Positions 8,657-13,299 of a stretch of 13,299 bases of DNA are shown piece by piece; the first letter of the stretch is position 1; the number at the start of each line of letters is the position of its first letter. Both the position numbers and the translations under genes were made by a program. The DNA lies in contig JANBPK010000274.1 in the NCBI GenBank assembly GCA_027579435.1, positions 1 to 13,299 of the forward strand, read 5' to 3'. Under the pieces are notes generated by a model. That model saw only the letters and a program-made list of their open reading frames with translations, had not been told where the DNA came from and ran no database searches. The stretch is from Candolleomyces eurysporus (Eukaryota > Basidiomycota > Agaricomycetes > Agaricales > Psathyrellaceae).

Positions 8657-8890
8657 TTTAAGCAAATCAGGTGCAAGGAATGCATTTGTTTACAGTTTGT
8701 GTTTAATGTGCCTACATTGGACACGTATTGAGCAAAGTTTAGTGGTGGCAGAGGGAGGCCAGACACATGCAATGCAAATCTGAATTTGCCTAGCTTAAAC
8801 ATTTGTATTGCAGATTGTAGACAAAGTCAACCCTTGCATTTGGTTTGCTTAAAATGTGCTCTTTAAACAAACACATCAAAAACCGCAGTG
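8620..8890. repeat. 77-bp inverted repeat around the Helitron N-terminus
   Basis: The minus strand of 8620-8696 aligns without gaps to the plus strand of 8814-8890; by hand count about 63 of 77 positions match. Shared cores include TTTGCTTAAAATGTG and AACAAACACAT. The arms face each other across 117 bp. The left arm covers the first codons of the Helitron frame (ATG 8656); the right arm covers the last codons of the upstream minus-strand ORF. Similarity fades beyond the arms. It could be an old inverted duplication, remains of a small TIR element, or a hairpin-forming regulatory stretch. Confidence 0.75.
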
Positions 8891-9654
8891 CCAGATACTC
8901 CTCTGAATGAGAGGCACGATGTTTTGGCATAATATTGCTGTCCAATATTGGCTGGCACAATTGACATCCAGAAAGCCTCAGACATTTGCAAAATATAGCA
9001 GCCAGTTTCCAAAAACCATTGGGATTGACTGCAATGCACGGATGGATTTTGTTAAGTTTAGCAACAAAGTCATGTCGTCGCATAAGGGATCGATGCAAAA
9101 AGAGTTGCACAAGCCTTGTGTAACAATGTGTTCCATATGTTGTTTTTATCCGTAATTTAAATGTATGATTTGTAGGCTCATTGAACTGAATATACTCATA
9201 GCTGGGGGCTGAATGAGGGAAACCATTGAAGAAATCTGGCTCCAAGTGGCTGTCCAGATAATATAGCATTGAGAGGTTATCATAAAAATCTGGCACTAAG
9301 TAGTCATTCATGTATCCCAGCACCTGGTAGCTGTCCAAATAATCCTGCACTGAGTAGCTGTCCAAATAAACCAGCACTGAATGGCTGTCCAAAAAAATCC
9401 AGCACTGAATGGCTGTCCACATAATCCAGCACTGAATGGCTGTCCACATAATCCAGCACTGAATGGCTGTCCAAAAAATCCAGCACTGAATGGCTGTCCA
9501 AATAATCCGGCACTGGGTGACTGTCCAAACAATCCAGCACCATGTCACAGTGGCTGTCTGTGCTTGCACTGACAGTCAGAGAACGTGAGTGCAGGACCAA
9601 AACAAGTAGTATACTTGGGAGAATAAGAGCGCTGTAAAATTTGTGTAGAAGCAT
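8790..9654 (-). CDS. Predicted secreted protein with tandem 9-residue repeats (frame broken in an A7 run)
   Basis: Not a family I recognise. From ATG 9654 the product starts with a classical signal peptide: MLLHK, a hydrophobic core (ALILPSILLVLVL), and a likely cleavage after VSA (residue 30). About twelve tandem 9-residue units follow with consensus HSVLDYLDS, acidic (D at three positions) and without Lys/Arg pairs. Units are near identical at the N-terminal side and diverge toward the C-terminal side (YLVPDFYDN, HLEPDFFNG). A roughly 140-residue tail has eight Cys, including FCKCLRLSGCQLC, and stops at 8790. The frame changes at 9391-9397 because one unit is 28 rather than 27 bp; with 27 bp it would be a 287-residue protein. 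The old diverged units keep the D/Y/L pattern only in this minus frame, which favours it over the other open frames. Introns in the tail cannot be excluded. It lies just upstream of the Helitron gene on the same strand, so it may be cargo. Confidence 0.5.
9222..9546. repeat. 27-bp coding minisatellite, about 12 copies
   Basis: Plus-strand consensus GCTGTCCAAATAATCCAGCA + CTGAATG. Eight clear copies start at 9330, 9357, 9384, 9412, 9439, 9466, 9493 and 9520; four degenerate copies fill 9222-9329 with the period kept at exactly 27. The copy at 9384-9411 is 28 bp because of an A7 run (9391-9397). As 27 is a multiple of three, several frames stay open across the array, which explains the mirrored plus-strand frame (NGCPxNPAL repeats) as a shadow. 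Confidence 0.93.
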
Positions 9655-9737
9655 GTCAAGATATTGATGCAGTAGAGATGCAAGCAAGAAGTGGTGCCAG
9701 CAATGTGCAGTCAGAAATTGAACATGTACCAAACAAT

Positions 9738-9746
9738 TATAAATAA
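9738..9746 (-). promoter_or_regulatory. TATA-like element upstream of the repeat-protein ORF
   Basis: The minus strand reads AATTATTTATAATTG around 9737-9751, roughly 85-95 bp upstream of the ATG at 9654. The position suits a core promoter, but the whole stretch is AT-rich, so chance is possible. Confidence 0.35.
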
Positions 9747-9827
9747 TTATGACACAATATTACATTGTCATCATTTCTATGCTGTGCGCAAACGGCACGG
9801 CGCGGCGCGGGAGAATCATGTGAAATG

Positions 9828-9843
9828 CACGTGAGGTCACGTG
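9828..9843. promoter_or_regulatory. Paired CACGTG boxes, 10 bp apart
   Basis: CACGTG occurs at 9828-9833 and 9838-9843, separated by AGGT, so the centres are one helical turn apart. CACGTG is the core site for bHLH regulators of the Cbf1/Pho4 type in fungi. They lie about 175-190 bp upstream of the minus-strand repeat-protein ATG. No plus-strand gene starts nearby. Function is inferred. Confidence 0.4.
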
Positions 9844-10106
9844 GGAAAGGTTGGCAGTTTTTCGTGGCTTGAAATCCCGGGTAAAAGAACGATGCTTACT
9901 ACGTAAACCCTCGTAACCCTCGTAACAAGCGCAAACACGCGCGCATCAGAGATCACCCAAAGGCTAACTTGTCATACTGTACTGAACTGTATGGTAGATA
10001 CCGACTTTGGAGCGTTACATTTTTTGGACCGCAAAATTAAGCAACCGAGTGGACCTTTACTCCGAATGGGAGTTCTGAGTTTTTGTCGTCCAAGCTGGAA
10101 TCTTGA

Positions 10107-10480
10107 TTAAGCTGTGAGATGCATTGAGATATCACCATTTTGTAGACCTGCTCTTGAGAAGGAACTGGCACCAATGTGATCAACATCTCTGTCCAGGAAT
10201 GTTGTCACGTTGGCCCACCGTTTGATGGATTCTCTCGGTATACAGAGATCACCTCGCCAGCAGAGTTCTTTCTTTGCAGCTGACGAGTGGATTAGTTCAT
10301 GCCCTGTACCACGACAACAAACAACCCATGGAGATTCACAAGTTTCTTGAAGTTCCAATGGTTGTACATGTCAATGTAAGTGTCTTGTCGATGCCCATCA
10401 TTCATTTGGCGACATTGCGCTCCAGGTCGGATCCGGTATACCTGATACCGTTCCTTCAGGGCGGCCTGCCATCATGGGCG
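10107..10480 (-). pseudogene. Possible degenerate coding fragment, unrecognised
   Basis: On the minus strand two adjacent frames look protein-like. The first (about 10475-10340) reads ALKERYQVYRIRPGAQ and RQDTYIDMYNHWNFKKL; the second (about 10345-10107) reads SPWVVCCRGTGHELIHSS, then RGDLCIPRESIKRWANVT, FLDRDVDHIG and ends at TAA. A frame change between about 10325 and 10345 joins them. No obvious intron consensus fits. I recognise no family. It may be a decayed gene or a chance open frame; a plus-strand frame over 10274-10663 is about equally long. Confidence 0.25.
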
Positions 10481-10618
10481 GCAGAGGGTCAGCGCCAAAT
10501 TCCATCCAAAAGCAATCTTTCTACCTTGGTGGAATCATCCTGTTTCCCTGACGACAGAGTCTTTCCCCCTGCTCATGACGCTCATGTATACGTAAAAAAC
10601 AATCATGCAAGGGTGAAT

Positions 10619-10692
10619 CGACCCAGAACAATGGGTACTAGCTCGCAGGCACCGGATACTTGAGCGACCCAGAACAATGGGTAGCTCGCAGG
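10619..10692. repeat. Short direct repeat, about 28-32 bp, two copies
   Basis: CGACCCAGAACAATGGGTA is followed by GCTCGCAGGC at 10619-10650 and again at 10665-10692; the first copy has three extra bases (CTA) between the two halves. The offset is 46 bp. It sits 150-200 bp upstream of the plus-strand three-exon gene. Otherwise 10481-10836 shows nothing I can support, apart from a short CTCGAG/AGCTCG run at 10806-10820. Confidence 0.8.
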
Positions 10693-10836
10693 CTACTCGG
10701 GAGGCCAGAATTGGAAATCTACAGCTAATTTTAAAGAGGGTTTTTATAGAGGCTGCATTGAATCAAAGATCCCCCACACCTCGCTCACTATTCGCCAAAG
10801 TCGAAGCTCGAGCTCGAGCTTGGTCTTCACAGCCCA

Positions 10837-11619
10837 ATGGATGTTCTGCAGAGCCATACGTCTGTACCAGTGGGGTCTGTAGCGAGTCACCAACTCGACA
10901 AAGAGTCCCTTCGCGCGGAACGCCTCCCGATATTTTCGGAGGACCCACTCACAGAGCTCCAAATGCGAGTGGAGGGCTTAGAAAAAAGGATCGAAGCTGT
11001 GAAAGAGGTTGTCACTCAGAGCTCGCTAGTATGTAACAGTCTGTAATCTTCAACGAAGCTGTGCTCACCTGTTCACCCTCAGAACCTTCAAGAAATCAGA
11101 TCAGAACTACGTGCCTCGCAAAATCCAGTACCAGACAGTCCTCCACCCGTCAACATATATTCCCGCTCGATCACCATGAACTTTGATTCGAACAACACCT
11201 ATAATTCAAACAATTCGAACTCGAACAACGAGCACTCGATCCGGAGCCGTGACCATCTGGCTGGAGATTCGGTCCGGACTTGCAACTCAAGTCGAAAACG
11301 AACGCCGCGGGAGTCAAGTCCGGAGGAACAGCAAGAAAATCTATTCCAATCAGGTCCTCGTAAGTCAACGATCACGCCGTAGTGGACATAATCTCAGCCC
11401 ACCTTTTCTTCAGCACCACACTCGCCTGAGCCTCGCGCCACCTGCAATGACAATCACGGACGGAGTCCAGATACGCGACCTCCAAGCCAACAGGCGCCTA
11501 CTACTGCGCAGAATTATCATCCCCCTGATTCCCCTTTCGATCACACCTGCCCTGAGGCGCCGGCAACATTCTGGAGAACCCCCCTCTGGCGATTTCTGAC
11601 GCTCATATTTCGGGCATGA
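10837..11619 (+). CDS. Three-exon gene for an unrecognised coiled-coil protein
   Basis: Exons 10837-11029, 11092-11359 and 11414-11619 join in frame into about 221 residues. The start is the first ATG after an in-frame TGA at 10759, though more 5' exons cannot be excluded. Exon 1 ends with a heptad-like helix (LTELQMRVEGLEKRIEAVKE) that continues over the splice as NLQEIRSELRAS, so the splice keeps a predicted coiled coil together. Exon 2 then has PDSPPPVN, an Asn/Ser-rich run (NNTYNSNNSNSNN) and charged sequence (SSRKRTPRESSPEEQQEN). Exon 3 is Pro/His-rich and ends TFWRTPLWRFLTLIFRA, a short hydrophobic tail. Both introns have consensus fungal donors. I know no family with this layout. The gene model rests on splice signals and frame continuity only. 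A minus-strand frame at 10744-10962 competes for exon 1. Confidence 0.5.
11030..11091 (+). other. Intron 1 of the coiled-coil gene (62 bp)
   Basis: Donor GTATGT, acceptor CCCTCAG, with a CTCAC branch-like motif about 12 bases before the acceptor. Phase 0; the joined sequence reads TQSSL-NLQEIRSEL with no stop. Confidence 0.6.
11360..11413 (+). other. Intron 2 of the coiled-coil gene (54 bp)
   Basis: Donor GTAAGT, acceptor TTTTCTTCAG. Phase 1. The earlier AG at AATCTCAG would lead to a stop after a few codons, whereas this acceptor keeps about 68 codons open. Confidence 0.55.
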
Positions 11620-11690
11620 GCGTCGAATTTCTTTCTTTCTTTTTTTCGATAGGTTTCATGAGATATTTCCCGGTCTGTAGGGTGTATATA

Positions 11691-12343
11691 TTAGACTCGA
11701 AGTCTCCAGTGTATTCGGTAGATTCCACCATCAACTTTCGTTATCTGTTGGGTACATGCATACGTTTTTTTAGTGGACGGTCTGATGCAAGAGCACATTG
11801 GATATAGTCTCGTACCTGGAAGCCGCAGGAAAGCCACGACAGTCGATAATTTCCGGGTCCTCCGGAGCAAGTTACCGCCCCCAATTGCGACCATTGCCTG
11901 GGAACGATCTAAACATTAAGAGGCAGTGTCCATCGAATCCCGGGGGCATCGATAAGCCGTCCGCGAGCTTTAACCTGCAGTCGACCGAAGACAACATGGG
12001 TGGTGGGCATTCGACGACGAAACATCCTCGAATTTACGTGGGGTTGGCCAAAGCGCGGATTTCTCTCCCTGGGCTCAAGGTTCTGCGACTCCGAGATCTG
12101 GGCAGGAACCAAAAGCAGATGGACAGTACTGAACATTGGCTATGCGAAGGTTCGAGGGAGAGCAGAGGATGGATAATTTCGAGGATCCAGAGTATAAGTA
12201 TCCGGATTGTCAGGAGCTTGTGAGGGAAGCGCGAGTCTGAACTTTCCGGACACACCAGTGATTAGAAATGGCCCGGGGTGGTCAATGAGCGTTCTCTGCT
12301 CGCGCAGATAGCCTCCCGTCGTCGATGTCGTCGTCCTCAGCAC
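11691..12343 (-). pseudogene. Possible degenerate minus-strand coding region, unrecognised
   Basis: The minus strand from about 12343 reads YLREQRTLIDHPGPFLITG, KFRLALPSQAPDNPDTY and PRNYPSSALPRTFA, then an in-frame TAG (12142-12140), and continues in the same frame PMFSTVHLLLVPAQISES, RMFRRRMPTTHVVFGRLQV and GIRWTLPLNV to a stop near 11909. A neighbouring frame goes on with LLRRTRKLSTVVAFLRLPG to about 11800. The composition is protein-like across the TAG, which suggests a decayed or mis-sequenced gene, but no family is recognised and no ATG start fits well upstream. A plus-strand frame (11798-12223) overlaps and is less protein-like. Confidence 0.25.
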
Positions 12344-12562
12344 TTGGATGGCCGTTGAAAAGCAGCAATCATTGCCCCTAACCCTATCCTTGCGGCTACA
12401 CCTCCGTGTTTGCCCCAGATGAGATGGCCAAACAAAAGCCTAACTAACCCCATTTACAGCCCGAAGCTGAATATGCTGTACCACTCCACCCTCCAAGCTT
12501 ACACTAGAACCATGTCCGTATTCGAGCCATGATAACCTCAAGACCGATTTAATTCGCAAGAA
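12344..12562 (+). promoter_or_regulatory. Upstream region of the Atg14-like gene
   Basis: 219 bp before the ATG at 12563 with no supported coding frame. It contains CCCCTAACCCTATCC at about 12375-12389, close to two fungal telomere-type units, and many short AT-rich patches, but no clear TATA box. It probably contains the promoter and 5' untranslated region. Confidence 0.35.
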
Positions 12563-13299
12563 ATGGAATGCAAAAACTGTGAATTGCGACAAAGACAGTT
12601 CTATTGTCGAACATGTATCAAGACACAGTGAGCGAATAGATCCTAGGTTCACGATAGTATCTGACGCCGGCCTAGTATCCGAGATTTTCAGTCACAGCAT
12701 ACACATTTCGCGACAGATTTGTCGTCTGTGGTATCGACAGCGTCTGTAGCGTTGAAGAATGTTGTGGGGCCAGCTCGGGCGGCTAGAGCACGCGTGGCAG
12801 AAGTGCGAGGGAGGATTGACGAGGTCGCGTCTGGTCTAGCAGAGATCAAGCGAGAATGCGAGAAGAGTGAGTACTCATCTTCCCATTTTAAACGATTTAT
12901 ATTGAAAAGGATGCGCAGAACGAGATAGAATACGGAAACTACGGGAAGATTTGGCTCAGAGGCGGAGGACGATGGGAGCAGCGAGGATCCTGGTCAAAAC
13001 AGGCTCGTCAACTCCAACAGCTACGAGTCCTCCAGCTTCAGCCATCCCCCNAAACGCCGGGGTCAGCACCTTTCCTCACGACACCCTCGGCCGATGGCCA
13101 CCACCACCACCACTACCAGCCGACAGACGCACCAGCCACACTGCCACCATCGCCTGCGCATATAGCCTTGACTCAGGCTCTTGCTCGGGCCCGGTCAGGC
13201 CTCGTACAGGAGCTCGTAGAAGTCTTCAACATCGTCGAGGTGGGCGGCCGACCACCCGTCGGCGGTAAAGCCGGAACGAAGGGCGAATGGACGATCGGA
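12563..13299 (+). CDS. ATG14: Atg14/UVRAG-family subunit of the PI3-kinase autophagy complex (5' part)
   Basis: Exons 12563-12627, 12676-12866 and 12919 to the edge. Exon 1 starts MECKNCELRQRQFYCRTCIK, with CX2C pairs (C3/C6 and C15/C18) as in the Cys-rich N-terminus of Atg14/Barkor proteins. After the first splice it reads THIRDFQSQHTHFATDLSS, then a long coiled coil (RARVAEVRGRIDEVASGLAE, then RDRIRKLREDLAQRRRTM over the second splice). A Ser/Thr/Pro and His-rich linker follows. If the N at 13051 is skipped, the frame continues IPQTPGSAPF, ALTQALARARSGLVQELVEV and FNIVEVGGRPP to GEWTIG at the edge, a conserved block of this family (Pfam Atg14 domain). The protein binds the Vps34-Vps15-Beclin/Atg6 complex and directs it to autophagosome formation; Vps38/UVRAG is the close alternative. 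The 3' end is outside the window. Confidence 0.75.
12628..12675 (+). other. Intron 1 of the Atg14-like gene (48 bp)
   Basis: Donor GTGAGC, CTGAC branch motif, acceptor GGCCTAG. Phase 2. Of the nearby AG sites, only this acceptor joins the Cys-rich exon in frame to the coiled-coil exon; the ATTTTCAG site downstream would change frame. Confidence 0.65.
12867..12918 (+). other. Intron 2 of the Atg14-like gene (52 bp)
   Basis: Donor GTGAGT, acceptor ATGCGCAG. Phase 1. Splicing joins IKRECEK to KRDRIRKLRED and keeps the coiled coil continuous; reading through gives a stop soon after. Confidence 0.65.

Larger units (their letters stand above)
9655..10106. other. Intergenic stretch with a composition switch near 9780
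   Basis: No supported gene. Up to about 9780 the sequence is AT-rich like the Helitron; from 9783 it turns GC-rich (GGCACGGCGCGGCGCGGGAG). This switch may mark the border between transposon-derived and host DNA, but no 5'-TC Helitron terminus with preceding A was found. It also holds the CACGTG pair and a 9-bp tandem duplication CCCTCGTAA at 9908-9925. Confidence 0.5.

Noticed and set aside
9222..9546. CRISPR-like regular array
   Set aside because: Units are contiguous with no spacers, vary from one to the next, and the genome is eukaryotic. It is a coding minisatellite.
9249..9546. Kex2-processed repeat peptide precursor
   Set aside because: No KR, RR or KK pairs occur between the repeats.
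9381..9572. Plus-strand frame with NGCPxNPAL repeats
   Set aside because: Any open frame across a 27-bp array looks repetitive; the degenerate array copies do not keep this pattern, while the minus frame does.
9780..9830. Helitron 5' terminus at the composition switch (minus-strand TTCTCCCGCGCC)
   Set aside because: The TC is preceded by T rather than the expected A of the AT insertion site, and there is no second copy to compare.
10609..10630. tRNA B-box-like GGGTCGATTCACCC on the minus strand
   Set aside because: No matching acceptor stem, D arm or anticodon arm could be drawn around it.
10744..10962. 72-codon minus-strand frame (MELCEWVLRKYREAFRAKG...)
   Set aside because: It overlaps exon 1 of the plus-strand gene. 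The plus strand has two consensus introns joining three frames, which the minus frame cannot match. It remains a weak alternative.
12375..12389. Interstitial telomere repeat CCCCTAACCCTATCC
   Set aside because: Less than two full units; too short to separate from chance.

Overview
The window looks like fungal, probably agaricomycete (basidiomycete), nuclear DNA. The evidence is short introns of about 48-62 bp with GTATGT, GTAAGT or GTGAGN donors, an Atg14-type gene at the right end, and nested transposons of types common in basidiomycetes. It falls into two halves.

Left (1 to about 8.7 kb): an AT-rich, broken Helitron gene on the minus strand, read from 8656 down past base 1. Its order is a Cys-rich N-terminus with a DUF6570-like region, the Helitron_like_N region, the HUH motif, a Rep Tyr motif, then the segment that leads toward the helicase. 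The PIF1-type helicase would lie beyond base 1. A GC-richer Ty1/copia element (967-6020, also minus) sits inside the Rep region between TCAGT duplications. Removing the element and one duplication copy restores the Helitron frame exactly. The copia element has one complete LTR, a primer-binding site matching the anticodon loop of initiator tRNA-Met, and a long gag-protease-integrase frame with intact DD35E. It has lost the end of reverse transcriptase, RNase H and nearly all of the other LTR.

Middle (8.6-10.1 kb): a 77-bp inverted repeat, then an AT-rich minus-strand ORF whose product would have a signal peptide, about twelve tandem 9-residue repeats (consensus HSVLDYLDS) and a Cys-containing C-terminus. 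I do not recognise it. It may be Helitron cargo or a host secreted protein. A GC-rich stretch with two CACGTG boxes follows.

Right (10.1-13.3 kb): host-like sequence. It holds a weak degenerate frame on minus (about 10.1-10.5 kb), a plus-strand three-exon gene for an unrecognised coiled-coil protein (10837-11619), another weak degenerate minus-strand frame (about 11.7-12.3 kb), and the 5' part of a plus-strand Atg14/UVRAG-family autophagy gene (12563 to the edge, with two introns).

Each of the three N characters (1306, 6911, 13051) sits where deleting it restores a conserved reading frame. Two more frame breaks lie in homopolymers. Some apparent pseudogenisation may therefore be assembly error, while the nonsense codons, the copia insertion and the copia deletion look real. 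I see no new multi-gene system. The least explained item is the nonapeptide-repeat secreted ORF.
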